The notes: a model not told the origin generated them from the sequence alone. Positions 52,269-62,098 are shown, numbered from the stretch's first letter. The stretch: DNA of 64,000 nt from Polaribacter glomeratus (GCF_002954665.1 NZ_MSCM01000002.1:654767-718766), one strand, 5' to 3'. Made by a program: numbers and translations.

Positions 52269-52869
52269 TTTTTTCTAAAAATAAAATTATGTCGATTATA
52301 TCCATTTCTAAATTAACTCTAAAAGTTAAAAAACCATTAATTTTGCTTATCAGGTTTTTATCTTTATCAATTAACTTTTGTCTTGGACTTATTTTATGAT
52401 GAGGCTCATCAAATTCTAATAGTATTTTGTTGTTAATCATACAATCGTAATAATATTTATCAAGATTGAATTGATGTTCAAATAAGATTTTTTTTTCATG
52501 ACAATACTTTTGTACTAATTGTAAAACAACAGTTTCATTCCTTATTGAAAAAAAATTGTTTAATTTAAAGCTACTCGATATCTCTTTTATAATTATTAGA
52601 GCATTTTCATCAATTTTATAGTCAATAATTTTTCTTTCTGCATTTGAACCTAGTTTAACTTTTTTACTACATTTTATAATTTTTCCATTAATATGTTTGT
52701 GTATTATAATATTTTTAGCTCTTTTTATAACATTTTGAAAGTTTCTCCATTCAGAATATCCCAAAAGTTGCTGCAAATCTCTTGCAAACCAAAATTCTAT
52801 TCCGTTTTCAGTAGTTTGAGAATGATCTTCAAAATTTTCTGCTAAAGTTTGTATAATTTCTTTTTTCAT
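52261..52869 (-). CDS. DinD-like N-terminal domain fused to a restriction-endonuclease-like domain
   Basis: 202 residues. Residues 1 to about 86 (FWFARDLQQLLGYSEWRNF, VKLGSNAERKIIDY) match the start of DinD. The middle of DinD is missing; instead about 110-200 carries YYYDCMINNKILLEFDEPHH and RQKLIDKDKNLISKINGF, the pattern of DUF559/Vsr-like PD-(D/E)xK nucleases, with Asp142, Glu152, Asp154, Glu155 and His157-158 as candidate catalytic or metal residues. So a nuclease replaces the DinD core. It overlaps the C-terminal piece and is divergent from recA. Confidence 0.7.
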   Translation of the reverse strand: MKKEIIQTLAENFEDHSQTTENGIEFWFARDLQQLLGYSEWRNFQNVIKRAKNIIIHKHINGKIIKCSKKVKLGSNAERKIIDYKIDENALIIIKEISSSFKLNNFFSIRNETVVLQLVQKYCHEKKILFEHQFNLDKYYYDCMINNKILLEFDEPHHKISPRQKLIDKDKNLISKINGFLTFRVNLEMDIIDIILFLEKNV

Positions 52870-52969
52870 CTTTTCAATTTTTTATAAAAATACAAAAAAA
52901 ATAGTGCAAAAAAAGAAAGACTTTTCGTAACTTGTCCTCCCTATTTAAAAATAAAATTCAGCAAGATTC

Positions 52970-53989
52970 ATGGCAAAAGACAAAGTAGTAGACAAAGATA
53001 AAGAGGCAAAATTAAAAGCATTACAACTTACTTTAGATAAGTTAGATAAAACATACGGAAAAGGCGCTGTAATGAAGCTTGGAGACGTAGCTGTTGATGA
53101 TATAGAATCAATATCTTCTGGTTCTTTAGGATTAGATTTAGCTTTAGGTGTTGGTGGATATCCAAGAGGTAGAGTTATTGAAATTTATGGCCCTGAATCT
53201 TCAGGTAAAACAACACTTACGTTACACGCAATTGCAGAAGCTCAAAAAGCAGGAGGAATTGCAGCTTTTATTGATGCAGAGCACGCTTTCGACCGTTTTT
53301 ACGCAGAAAATTTAGGTGTAGATGTAGAAAATTTAATTATTTCTCAACCAGATCACGGTGAGCAAGCTTTAGAAATTGCAGAAAATTTAATTCGTTCTGG
53401 CGCAATTGATATTGTTGTAATAGATTCTGTAGCAGCATTAACACCAAAAGCAGAGATTGAAGGTGAAATGGGAGATTCTAAAATGGGTCTTCATGCGCGT
53501 TTAATGTCTCAAGCATTGCGTAAATTAACAGGTACAATTTCTAAAACAAAATGTACAGTTATTTTTATCAACCAGTTAAGAGAAAAAATTGGTGTAATGT
53601 TTGGAAATCCTGAAACTACAACAGGTGGAAATGCATTAAAATTCTACGCTTCTGTTCGTTTAGATATTAGAAGAAGAACACAAATTAAAGACGGCGATAA
53701 AGTTATTGGAAACAGTACCAAAGTTAAAGTTGTAAAAAATAAAGTAGCACCACCTTTTCAAGTTGCAGAATTTGATATTATGTATGGAGAAGGAATATCA
53801 AAAGTTGGAGAAATTTTAGATATTGGTGTAGAACTAGGTATTGTAAAGAAAAGTGGCTCTTGGTTTAGTTATGGTGAAACTAAATTAGGTCAAGGTAGAG
53901 ATGCTGTAAAAGGATTGATAAAAGACAACCCTGAATTAGCAGATGAGCTAGAAAAGAAAATAAAACTTGCTATTGAAAACCAGGAATAG
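52970..53989 (+). CDS. recA: Recombinase RecA
   Basis: Central DNA recombination and SOS protein, 339 residues. Walker [10 protein letters not shown] (74-82), the N-terminal helix and oligomer interface, and the L1/L2 DNA-binding loops ([19 protein letters not shown] and [15 protein letters not shown]) are intact. It is divergent from the split dinD locus, with about 100 bases between the starts; in E. coli DinD is SOS-induced and can inhibit RecA filaments. Confidence 0.98.
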   Translation: MAKDKVVDKDKEAKLKALQLTLDKLDKTYGKGAVMKLGDVAVDDIESISSGSLGLDLALGVGGYPRGRVIEIYGPESSGKTTLTLHAIAEAQKAGGIAAFIDAEHAFDRFYAENLGVDVENLIISQPDHGEQALEIAENLIRSGAIDIVVIDSVAALTPKAEIEGEMGDSKMGLHARLMSQALRKLTGTISKTKCTVIFINQLREKIGVMFGNPETTTGGNALKFYASVRLDIRRRTQIKDGDKVIGNSTKVKVVKNKVAPPFQVAEFDIMYGEGISKVGEILDIGVELGIVKKSGSWFSYGETKLGQGRDAVKGLIKDNPELADELEKKIKLAIENQE

Positions 53990-54016
53990 TTATTAAAAGT
54001 TCTAACTATTATTATT

Positions 54017-54057
54017 AAAACTGCTGAAGAAATAATCAATCTACAGCAGTTTTTTTT
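54017..54057 (+). terminator. Rho-independent terminator of recA
   Basis: AAAACTGCTG and CAGCAGTTTTTTTT form a stem with a T run. Confidence 0.8.
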
Positions 54058-54106
54058 AGTTACAATTTTAATAATTAAAATTGATAAAATAAAAAGTAGT
54101 ATTCAT

Positions 54107-54114
54107 TATTTTTG
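54107..54114 (+). promoter_or_regulatory. Bacteroidota -7 promoter box (TATTTTTG)
   Basis: Matches TAnnTTTG, 26 bases upstream of the TTG start of the acetyltransferase at 54141; it supports that start. Confidence 0.4.
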
Positions 54115-54140
54115 ATGCAATAAATTTATAAATAACTTCA

Positions 54141-54677
54141 TTGATTACACTATCCGAGAACATACAATTAAAGCCTATTTTAAGCTTAGACGCAGCAACT
54201 CTTTTTAAGTTGATGAAAGAAGTATATCCTTTAGCTTACAGTGATTTTTGGTTAGATAAAGGCGATTGGTATGTAGACTCACAATATTCAAAAGCGCATA
54301 TTTTAAAAGAACTATCAGTAGAAAATGCTGAATATTATTTTGTGATTTATAAGAATGAAATTGTGGGAAATGTCAGATTTGTTTGGGATGAAAAACTAGC
54401 TAATTTATCAGCAGAAAAACAAGTAAAATTGCATCGAATTTATTTGCATCAAAAAACGCAAGGCAAAGGAATAGGAAAAGAAATACTTGCTTGGTTAAAC
54501 GAAAAAGTTAAACAAAAAGGCTACGGAATTATTTGGTTAGATGCCATGGATGCGCAGCCAAAAGCTTTTCAGTTTTATAAAAATCAAGGGTATATATACC
54601 ATTCTCATACATTTTTACCTTTCGATTTAATGCTTAAAGAGTTTCGAAAAATGAGTCAATTGTACAAAAAACTGTAA
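54141..54677 (+). CDS. GNAT N-acetyltransferase
   Basis: 178 residues, starting at TTG 54141; no ATG occurs in the first 24 codons and the -7 box fits this start. The acetyl-CoA-binding loop QKTQGKGIGKEILAWL and AKAFQFYKNQGYIYH-like C-terminal strand define the family. The substrate is unknown. Single gene. Confidence 0.8.
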   Translation: MITLSENIQLKPILSLDAATLFKLMKEVYPLAYSDFWLDKGDWYVDSQYSKAHILKELSVENAEYYFVIYKNEIVGNVRFVWDEKLANLSAEKQVKLHRIYLHQKTQGKGIGKEILAWLNEKVKQKGYGIIWLDAMDAQPKAFQFYKNQGYIYHSHTFLPFDLMLKEFRKMSQLYKKL

Positions 54678-54681
54678 GTAA

Positions 54682-54834
54682 TTATTCTTTAGACAATATT
54701 TTTACCAACCAAAGAATTAAATACGCTCCAATACCAAAACCAGCTAATAAAACCAATAACACAAATAATATTCTAATATTTTTTGCTGAAAATTGTGTTT
54801 TTGTACTTAGCCACTCGCATACTCCTAAAATCAT
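54682..54834 (-). CDS. Small PspC-like protein, 50 aa
   Basis: ATG at 54834 to TAA. 50 residues: ILGVCEWLSTKTQFSAKN, then a long hydrophobic helix ending LAGFGIGAYLILWLV. This is the compact form of the PspC stress-response domain (GVCxxL, then a membrane helix ending YxxLW). It lies just before dut on the same strand. Role in envelope stress is inferred from the family. Confidence 0.6.
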   Translation of the reverse strand: MILGVCEWLSTKTQFSAKNIRILFVLLVLLAGFGIGAYLILWLVKILSKE

Positions 54835-54867
54835 AATTTTATTTTTTGTTAGTAAATGTACATAAAA

Positions 54868-55299
54868 TTATATGCCTGTACTTCCAAAACCACCAGAACC
54901 ACGCTCAGTTTCGTTTAAAACTTTTACTTCTTTCCAAATTACACGTTCGTGTTTTGCAATGACCAATTGTGCAACTCTTTCGCCATCATTTATAACAAAC
55001 TCTTGATTCGATAAATTGACTAAAATAACGCCAATTTCTCCTCTATAATCTGCATCTACAGTTCCGGGTGAATTTAAAACGGTAATTCCGTTTTTAGCCG
55101 CCAAACCACTTCTTGGTCTAACTTGCGCTTCAAAACCAATTGGCAAAGCTATAAATAAGCCTGTTTTTACAATCGCTCTTTCTAAAGGTTTTAATGTGAT
55201 TGCTGCATCAATATTTGCTCTTAAATCCATTCCTGCTGCGCCCTCAGTTTCGTAAGCTGGCGTTGCGTGTTTCGATTTGTTTATGATTTGTACGTTCAT
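54868..55299 (-). CDS. dut: dUTP diphosphatase
   Basis: 143 residues; hydrolyses dUTP to dUMP to keep uracil out of DNA and supply dTMP synthesis. All five trimeric dUTPase motifs are visible, including [44 protein letters not shown] and the C-terminal [10 protein letters not shown]. It is 4 bases from the esterase gene, so the two are co-transcribed. Confidence 0.96.
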   Translation of the reverse strand: MNVQIINKSKHATPAYETEGAAGMDLRANIDAAITLKPLERAIVKTGLFIALPIGFEAQVRPRSGLAAKNGITVLNSPGTVDADYRGEIGVILVNLSNQEFVINDGERVAQLVIAKHERVIWKEVKVLNETERGSGGFGSTGI

Positions 55300-55303
55300 G
55301 TAT

Positions 55304-56179
55304 CTATAAATTATATAAAAATGTAATTACTTCTAAAAATTCTGCTCTCCAAAAAGACTCTGTATGTTTTCCCTCGGCAACAATTTTTGTTTTAATATTT
55401 TCTTTCGGAAAACCAGTTTCTAACAATAGTTTTTCTATGTTTTGAGTATCAGGAACCATAGTATCTCCTTCTTTTTCACCAACTAATAAAAAGAGTTTTG
55501 TGTTGGTTTGTTTTCCGTTTTCTTTTGCAAACGCATTTATTTTATCAGAAAACCAAAAAGAGGTAGAAAGCGCGCCAATTTTACCAAAAACTGTTGGATG
55601 TTTCAATCCTCCATAAAAAGAAATTAATCCGCCTAAAGAGCTACCAATAATAGCCGTTTGGTTTGCTTCGGATTTTGTTCTGTAATTTTTATCGATAAAA
55701 GGTTTTAATTTGTTTGCTAAAAAATTGATATAAATATCGCCTTTTCCGCCGCCATATTTTTCGTGTTTCCAAGGTGTATATTCTTCAATCCTTTTTTCGC
55801 CACCATTTTCTACACCAACTACAATAAAACTTTTACCTGTTTTTTTATAGAGTTCATTAAGCGTTTCATCTACCGCCCATTCGCCAGCAAAAGAAGTTGC
55901 ATTATCAAATAAATTTTGAGCATCATGCATATAAATAACAGGATAATTTTCTGCGGATGAAGTATAATTTGGAGGTAAATACAACCATATTTTATGAGAA
56001 ATATCGTTTAAGCCATCAATAATAAATTCCTTTTTTAGGATGGAAACATTTGTTGTTTTTGTAGATTTTTTTTCTTTTTCTTTTGTTTTTGTTGATGCAC
56101 TTTCCTTTTTCTGAGCGTATGTTTTAAAAGAAAACATCAGAAATAAAAAGGATAAAAGCACTAGTATTGCTAGCTTCAT
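55304..56179 (-). CDS. Secreted esterase-family alpha/beta hydrolase
   Basis: 291 residues with a signal peptide (ending TYAQ) and a Lys/Glu/Ser/Thr-rich linker. The alpha/beta hydrolase core has the nucleophile elbow GSSLGG and starts [17 protein letters not shown], as in the putative esterase (esterase D/Fes-like, COG2819) family. The terminal [12 protein letters not shown] has the expected catalytic His. It is exported; the ester substrate is unknown. Between dut and the flippase gene, all on one strand. Confidence 0.85.
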   Translation of the reverse strand: MKLAILVLLSFLFLMFSFKTYAQKKESASTKTKEKEKKSTKTTNVSILKKEFIIDGLNDISHKIWLYLPPNYTSSAENYPVIYMHDAQNLFDNATSFAGEWAVDETLNELYKKTGKSFIVVGVENGGEKRIEEYTPWKHEKYGGGKGDIYINFLANKLKPFIDKNYRTKSEANQTAIIGSSLGGLISFYGGLKHPTVFGKIGALSTSFWFSDKINAFAKENGKQTNTKLFLLVGEKEGDTMVPDTQNIEKLLLETGFPKENIKTKIVAEGKHTESFWRAEFLEVITFLYNL

Positions 56180-56181
56180 AA

Positions 56182-57636
56182 TTATCGTTTTAAAAGTTGT
56201 TTAATTTCTTTTTTCTCGTTAAAGTAGATTAATCCGAAGAAAAGAAAAATAGTGAATACAGAAAACCAATATTGTCCTCTAAATAATCGAAAAGAAACTA
56301 ATCCAAAAACCGTTGCCGAAACCAAATAATAACAAATCTTTTTGAGTTTATACGCTACCGGATAATATTTTTGACCAACAAAATAAGAGATAATCATCAT
56401 TGTTCCAAATGCACATAAAGTTGCCCAGGCAGAAGCCATAAAGCCAATTTCAGGAATCATTACAATATTAAAAACGATGGTTATAAAAGCGCCAATGATA
56501 GAGAAATACATTCCGTATTTTGTTTTGTCTGTAAGTTTGTACCAAATTGATAAAATGTTATAAATACCTAAAAATAAGTTGGCTAAAAGTATAATTGGCA
56601 CAATAGAAAGCGCTTCGAAATATTCTGGTTTGCCTAATAAAATATTTGCAAACAAATCAATAAAAACAACCACAATGAGCATGAAAAAAGCGCCAAAAAT
56701 GGTAAACCAAGTTAAAATTTTAGAATAGGTTTCTTTGGCATTTTCTTTGTGAGCATTGTTAAAGAAAAAAGGCTCCGCGCCCATTCTAAAAGCCATAATA
56801 TATAAAGTCATAAAAACGCCTAACTTGTAACAAGCAGCGTAAATTCCCATTTGTTTTTCACCTAAAATATCGCCTAATAAAAGCTTGTCTAAGTTTTCGT
56901 TGGTTACAAAAGCCAAACTACCAATCATGATAGGAAAACTATAAATGAACATCCTTTTAAAGAGTTTAAGGTCAAAACTGAATTTGAATTTAAAAATAGC
57001 AGAAATCATCAATAAAAAAGTGGATAAACTTGCAACTGCACCAGCAACAAAAATGTGAATTACTTTAGGATATTCGTTGTAGTAATTTACGAGCCAATTT
57101 GGTAACGAAATTCCGTTGTTAATTGCATACGGCATAAACCATAAAAAGAAAATGTTTAAAATGGCAAAAACCCCAATATTTATGAGTTTAATAACTGTAA
57201 ATTTTAAGGGTTTGTTGGTTACGCGTAAATAAGCAAAAGGCACAACTACTAGCGTGTCTAGCGTAATTGTATACACCAATAACTTAAAGAATAAAGGATT
57301 TTTAAATCCGAAGAAAGCAGAAATGGCGTCATTAAAAAACAAGGCTAAAAACAGAAAAATTAAAGTAGAAATTAGCAAACTGATAAACGCCGTAGAAACC
57401 ACTTTTCCTTTTTCTTTTTCCCTTGAAAAAAAGCGAAAAAAGGCCGTTTCCATGCCAAAAGTTAAAAGCGCGTTTAAATACGCAGCGTACACATAATAAT
57501 CTGTATTTACTGCATATTTTTCTGCATCTAAAGTTGAAGTGTGCAGTTTTACTAGAAATATGTTGATTGCGCGTGGTAAAACAGCGGCAATTCCGTATAT
57601 AATAGTATCCTTAAAAAAGCGTTTTAATGTGCTCAA
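56182..57636 (-). CDS. Oligosaccharide/lipid-linked sugar flippase (MATE-like Wzx family)
   Basis: 484 residues with about 12-14 membrane helices and the polysaccharide-biosynthesis/flippase layout (ARINIFLVKLHTS at the N-terminus, then paired helices). It moves a lipid-linked oligosaccharide across the inner membrane in a Wzy-type pathway. It is 2 bases from the esterase gene and transcribed with it; no glycosyltransferase cluster lies next to it. Confidence 0.85.
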   Translation of the reverse strand: MSTLKRFFKDTIIYGIAAVLPRAINIFLVKLHTSTLDAEKYAVNTDYYVYAAYLNALLTFGMETAFFRFFSREKEKGKVVSTAFISLLISTLIFLFLALFFNDAISAFFGFKNPLFFKLLVYTITLDTLVVVPFAYLRVTNKPLKFTVIKLINIGVFAILNIFFLWFMPYAINNGISLPNWLVNYYNEYPKVIHIFVAGAVASLSTFLLMISAIFKFKFSFDLKLFKRMFIYSFPIMIGSLAFVTNENLDKLLLGDILGEKQMGIYAACYKLGVFMTLYIMAFRMGAEPFFFNNAHKENAKETYSKILTWFTIFGAFFMLIVVVFIDLFANILLGKPEYFEALSIVPIILLANLFLGIYNILSIWYKLTDKTKYGMYFSIIGAFITIVFNIVMIPEIGFMASAWATLCAFGTMMIISYFVGQKYYPVAYKLKKICYYLVSATVFGLVSFRLFRGQYWFSVFTIFLFFGLIYFNEKKEIKQLLKR

Positions 57637-57704
57637 AAATGTTTAGTTATGGTGGGCAAAGATAATAAAAGAGTCAAGGAATCCTTATAAGTTAATAGTT
57701 TTGT

Positions 57705-57712
57705 TACTTTTG
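57705..57712 (+). promoter_or_regulatory. Bacteroidota -7 promoter box (TACTTTTG) for gpsA
   Basis: Matches TAnnTTTG and ends 18 bases before the ATG at 57731. A TTG start at 57701 would overlap it and is therefore unlikely. Confidence 0.55.
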
Positions 57713-57730
57713 ACGCATAAAGTTAAATAT

Positions 57731-58726
57731 ATGAGCGAGCATCAGAAAATTGCGGTTTTTGGAGGAGGAAGTTGGGCTACTGCCATTGTTAAAATGTTGA
57801 CAGAAAATTTGGAAACTGTGGGCTGGTATATGAGAAATACACAGTCAATACGATATATTAAGGAAAATGACCACAACCCAAAATACTTAAGTTCTGCAGA
57901 GTTGGATGCAAATCATTTAGATTTATCGAATGATATAAATTACATGGTTGCCAATTATGATGTGTTAATTTTTGCCATACCGTCTGCTTTTTTAACAACA
58001 GAACTTGAAAAACTACAAGAATCATTGGCGGGAAAAACTATTTTTTCTGCTATAAAAGGAATTGTTCCAGAAACAGGATTAATTGTTGGCGAACATTTTA
58101 ATACAGTGTATGAGATTCCGTTAGAAAATATAGGCGTAATTACAGGTCCTTGTCATGCAGAAGAGGTTGCGATGGAGCGTTTATCGTACTTAACAATTGC
58201 TTGCAAAGATGAAGAAAAAGCAACAAAAATGTCGAAAGCATTAGAAAGCGATTATATAAAAATTAAGATTTCTGATGATATTATTGGTACAGAGTACGCA
58301 GCTGTTTTAAAAAATATTTATGCTGTTGCAGCCGGAATTGCGCATGGTTTAGGATATGGTGATAATTTTCAATCGGTATTAATGAGCAATTCAATTCGTG
58401 AAATGAAACGTTTCATTAAAAAAGTACATAAAATGAAACGAAACATTAATGATTCTGCCTATTTGGGCGATTTGTTAGTAACTGGCTATTCAACTTTTAG
58501 TAGAAATAGGCAATTCGGAAATATGGTTGGCAAAGGGTACACAGTTAAATCTGCGCAAATGGAAATGAGTATGATTGCAGAAGGCTATTACGCTACCAAA
58601 AGTGCTTTTAAAATAAAGGAAGATAATGGCACAAAAACTCCAATTATAGATGCTGTTTACAATGTTTTGTATGATGCTAAAAATCCGAAAAAAGAATTTA
58701 AAAAGTTGACGAATAAATTGGATTAA
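57731..58726 (+). CDS. gpsA: Glycerol-3-phosphate dehydrogenase [NAD(P)+]
   Basis: 331 residues from the ATG at 57731 (MSEHQKIAVFGGGSW); a TTG ten codons upstream overlaps the promoter. Reduces DHAP to glycerol-3-phosphate for phospholipids. The NAD(P)-binding GGGSWA (11-16), the substrate-binding YAAVLKNIYAVAAG and the RNRQFG region near the C-terminus are intact. Confidence 0.94.
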   Translation: MSEHQKIAVFGGGSWATAIVKMLTENLETVGWYMRNTQSIRYIKENDHNPKYLSSAELDANHLDLSNDINYMVANYDVLIFAIPSAFLTTELEKLQESLAGKTIFSAIKGIVPETGLIVGEHFNTVYEIPLENIGVITGPCHAEEVAMERLSYLTIACKDEEKATKMSKALESDYIKIKISDDIIGTEYAAVLKNIYAVAAGIAHGLGYGDNFQSVLMSNSIREMKRFIKKVHKMKRNINDSAYLGDLLVTGYSTFSRNRQFGNMVGKGYTVKSAQMEMSMIAEGYYATKSAFKIKEDNGTKTPIIDAVYNVLYDAKNPKKEFKKLTNKLD

Positions 58727-58769
58727 ATGTTTAATTTTGAACAATTATTTATATTTTTAAACTTTTATA

Positions 58770-59429
58770 ATGAAAACCATACAAGAAGTCGTAGAAAGTA
58801 CCATTAGAAAAACTCCTTTTATAGAAGAAGCTTTGAACGAAAAGTTGATAAATGTTTCTTCTTTAGCTAGAATTATTTTACCAGAAGTTTCTGCTGTTTT
58901 AAAGAAAAATGTGAAGGTTGGTGCTGTAATGATGGCGATTAACAGGCTTTCACCGGCAAGCGAATTGCGCATAAGAAAAAATATAAAAAAGCTAGCTTTA
59001 GATTTGGGTGATGTAATTGTACGCTCTGATTTGTGCGATTTTACATTTAAAAACACACCCTCTTTATTGCGTGAAATTGCTAAAATTCTAACCAAATCTT
59101 CAGAAAATTCTGATTATTTTTTAACAGTTTCCCAAGGAATTTTTGAAACGAATATAGTAACCAGTAAAAACTTAAGACCTTTTGTAGAAGAAATTTTTGA
59201 ACCAGAAACTTTAATCAATAGTGTTTTAGATTTAGCATCAATTACTATAAAATTGCCAAAAGAAAACCAAGCGCAATCAGGTATTTACTACTTCATTTTA
59301 AAGCAATTAGCTTGGGCAGATATTCCTTTACAAGAAATTATTTCTACCACTAATGAAATGACAATTGTTGTAAAAGAGGAAGACATCAATCAAACATTTG
59401 CTATTTTAATGGACATGAAATTAAGCTAA
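58770..59429 (+). CDS. Conserved protein with ACT-like features, 219 aa
   Basis: Cytoplasmic protein with no signal or membrane segment. VKVGAVMMAINRLSP and a C-terminal stretch with repeated beta-alpha-beta patterns resemble ACT-type regulatory domains, and flavobacterial relatives are often labelled aspartate kinase. The kinase domain is absent, so that label is not supported. It is followed after 3 bases by the MFS exporter, suggesting a shared transcript. The function is unknown. Confidence 0.55.
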   Translation: MKTIQEVVESTIRKTPFIEEALNEKLINVSSLARIILPEVSAVLKKNVKVGAVMMAINRLSPASELRIRKNIKKLALDLGDVIVRSDLCDFTFKNTPSLLREIAKILTKSSENSDYFLTVSQGIFETNIVTSKNLRPFVEEIFEPETLINSVLDLASITIKLPKENQAQSGIYYFILKQLAWADIPLQEIISTTNEMTIVVKEEDINQTFAILMDMKLS

Positions 59430-59432
59430 TAC

Positions 59433-60698
59433 ATGGCTAAACGAGATCCGTATGCAGCACTTAGAATAAAAGAATTCAATATTTTTTTATTTGTTAGATT
59501 TTTACTCGTTTTTGGTTGGTCTATGCAATTTATTGTAATAGAATGGGAAGTTTATAGCATTACAAAAGATCCATTATCGCTAGGAATTATTGGTTTAATG
59601 GAAATTATTCCGGCTTTTTCTATGGCTTTATTTGCGGGTCATATTGTAGATCAGAAAGAAAAAAGAAATTTGTTAGCGATTTGTACTGCTGCTTTTTCTT
59701 TGATTAGTTTAGGCTTATTCTTTTTAACTTCTGATGCAATTACGGGTCATTGGTCTACAAACTCCACATTATATTCAATTTATGCATTGGTTTTTTTCGG
59801 CGGATTTCTACGCTCGTTTTTTGGACCCACCATTTTTTCATTAGTAGCGCTTTTAGTTCCTAAAAAAATATACCACAATGCAGCAACTTGGAGTACAAGT
59901 ACTTGGAAAACAGCAACTGTTTCTGGAGCTCTTTTTGGTGGTTTTTTTATTAGCTGGATAGGTGTTGACAAAACGTTATGTTTGGTTTTTGTTTTAGTAG
60001 TTTTATCATTTATTTTTCTTTTTCAAATTAAAAAGAAACCTATTTTAAACACAAAAATTGGCGAGCCGATTATGCAAAGTTTAAAAGTTGGAGTCTTATT
60101 TGTGTTTCAAAATAAAGCCATTTTAGGTGCCTTAACGTTGGATATGATTGCCGTTTTATTTGGTGGAACAGTAGCTATTTTATCCGTTTTTGCGCAAGAT
60201 ATTTTAAAAGTGGGTCCAGAAGGGTTCGGTATTTTAAATGCATCAATTTCTATGGGAAGTATTGTTACCATGCTCTTAACAACCTACATTCCTATCAACA
60301 GAAATACAGGTAAAAAAATGTTGATTTCAGTATTTATTTTCGGATTAAGTATGATCGCTTTTGGGTTATCCTCTATCTTTTGGGTAAGTGTGTTAGCGTT
60401 GTTTATAAGTGGCGCGGCAGACGGAATTTCGATGGTTATTAGACAAACAATTTTACAATTAAAAACACCCGATGAAATGAGAGGAAGAGTTTCTTCTGTA
60501 AACTCGATGTTTGTTGGTTCTTCTAACGAATTAGGCGCTTTTGAAAGTGGTTTAGCAGCCAAGTTAATTGGCCCTGTTGCAGCAGTGGTTTTTGGCGGAA
60601 CCATGACTTTAGTTACGGTTGTTGCCACAGCAGCTTTAAATCCAACAATTAGAAATTTAGATCTTACAGCAGATATTGAGGAAAGCGAAAAAGAATAA
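59433..60698 (+). CDS. MFS transporter (enterobactin-exporter-like)
   Basis: 421 residues with 12 predicted membrane helices in two six-helix halves; the loop after helix 2 has GHIVDQKEKRN, close to the MFS GxxxD(R/K)xGR(R/K) signature. DEMRGRVSSVNSMFVGSSNELGAFESG is typical of the EntS/MFS_3 branch, which exports siderophores or drugs. Direction (export) and substrate are inferred from the branch. Co-transcribed with the ACT-like gene. Confidence 0.85.
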   Translation: MAKRDPYAALRIKEFNIFLFVRFLLVFGWSMQFIVIEWEVYSITKDPLSLGIIGLMEIIPAFSMALFAGHIVDQKEKRNLLAICTAAFSLISLGLFFLTSDAITGHWSTNSTLYSIYALVFFGGFLRSFFGPTIFSLVALLVPKKIYHNAATWSTSTWKTATVSGALFGGFFISWIGVDKTLCLVFVLVVLSFIFLFQIKKKPILNTKIGEPIMQSLKVGVLFVFQNKAILGALTLDMIAVLFGGTVAILSVFAQDILKVGPEGFGILNASISMGSIVTMLLTTYIPINRNTGKKMLISVFIFGLSMIAFGLSSIFWVSVLALFISGAADGISMVIRQTILQLKTPDEMRGRVSSVNSMFVGSSNELGAFESGLAAKLIGPVAAVVFGGTMTLVTVVATAALNPTIRNLDLTADIEESEKE

Positions 60699-60748
60699 TT
60701 TTTCCTTTTGAAGGCGCCAGTGATGATGTAAAGAAATAAAAATATTTT

Positions 60749-62098
60749 ATGAAAAAATTTTGCTTCCTTTTCCTTTTAATTTGGTCATCAATTTGTTTTT
60801 CGCAAAAAATTACTTTGAAAGTTTTATCGTCTTCAACTCAAGAAGCAATAGAAAAAGCGCACGTTTTTTTTAGAGATGAGGCTATTTATACTGACGAAAA
60901 TGGTGCATTTTTGGTTGATTTACAAAATCAAAAAAGCATATCAATTCGTATTACACATCTTAAATATGAAAACCAAGAAACTGTATTTAAAATTAGCGAT
61001 TCATCACTCATAATTTATCTAGATGAAAGAGAAGAACAGTTGAACGCTATAAAAATTAACGCAAAAAGGAAACTTAAAAATACTATTGATTTCAAAAAAT
61101 TAGAAGAGTTGCCAAAAGCGGTTTACTCTTTCGGATCTGTTATAAATGAAGGTAAAATTTATGTTTTTGGCGGCGATGTTTCTAGTGAATACGAAAAAAA
61201 CAAAGAAGGAATGAGTCAGCTTCAGGTTAGTTCTCAAGCAGAAATAATGAAATTTTTAACCAAGCCAAAACCTATTAGTTTTAATAATTTTTTAGGAGAC
61301 ATTCAATTTTATGATACAAAGCAAAAAAAGTGGCAAATAGAAAAGGATAGAATTATAAAAAGAGCCTATCATAAAGCTGTTTTTTACAATGATACTGTTA
61401 TGCTAATTGGTGGTAAAATACAGTCTAAAAAGAAGTCGAGAGAGTTACTTGCAAATCAAATAGAGCATGTTTCATTAAAGGATTTATTCATTGAAAATGA
61501 TGAAACAAATCCGCATCAAGCAGTAGATTTTGGAGCTGCATTATATGAAGATAAATTACTCGTTTTTGGCGGTTCTATAAAACAAAACGAAAATAAAAGC
61601 CTTAATTTTTCTGATGAGATTCATTTTTACGATTTAAAAACTGGGTATTGGTATTTGTTAACTAAAATGACTCAAGGAAAAGAAGTTACAGGTATTGTTT
61701 TTGACCAGAAATTATATTTGTTTGGCGGTTTTAATAAAAAGAACTTAGCAGAAATAGAGTCTTTTAATTTGATTACAGGAATGTGGAAAACTGAAGGAGC
61801 TCTTTTTCGAGGTATGAAAAAACCTTCAATCACTAAAGATAACGAATTTATTTACTTGCAAGAAGATGGTAAAATGGTAACTTTTGAACCTAAAACAAGC
61901 ATTTTAAAAGAGTATAAAATTGATTTAAATTTAAAAGAAGCAAACATGCATTTCTTTAATGAAAATTTATATTTAATTGGTGGTTACCAAGTAGAGGATT
62001 ATAGAAAAGCACCTTCAAACGGTTTTTACAGTATCGAGGCTTCTGAGTTTTTTAAAACAAAACCAATTAGAGTAAAAACCTTGAATACGGTTAATTAA
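60749..62098 (+). CDS. Kelch-repeat surface/periplasmic protein with carboxypeptidase-like domain
   Basis: 449 residues: a signal peptide (ending CFSQ), a carboxypeptidase-regulatory-like/beta-sandwich domain (residues about 20-95), then five or six kelch repeats (GKIYVFGGDV, DTVMLIGGKI, DKLLVFGGSI, QKLYLFGGFN, ENLYLIGGYQ) that form a beta-propeller. It has no T9SS sorting tail. Propeller proteins bind proteins or glycans. It ends 1 base before the convergent DUF547 gene. Confidence 0.85.
   Translation: MKKFCFLFLLIWSSICFSQKITLKVLSSSTQEAIEKAHVFFRDEAIYTDENGAFLVDLQNQKSISIRITHLKYENQETVFKISDSSLIIYLDEREEQLNAIKINAKRKLKNTIDFKKLEELPKAVYSFGSVINEGKIYVFGGDVSSEYEKNKEGMSQLQVSSQAEIMKFLTKPKPISFNNFLGDIQFYDTKQKKWQIEKDRIIKRAYHKAVFYNDTVMLIGGKIQSKKKSRELLANQIEHVSLKDLFIENDETNPHQAVDFGAALYEDKLLVFGGSIKQNENKSLNFSDEIHFYDLKTGYWYLLTKMTQGKEVTGIVFDQKLYLFGGFNKKNLAEIESFNLITGMWKTEGALFRGMKKPSITKDNEFIYLQEDGKMVTFEPKTSILKEYKIDLNLKEANMHFFNENLYLIGGYQVEDYRKAPSNGFYSIEASEFFKTKPIRVKTLNTVN

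Noticed and set aside
57701..57730. TTG start extending gpsA by ten residues
   Set aside because: It overlaps the -7 promoter box and precedes the normal family start at 57731.
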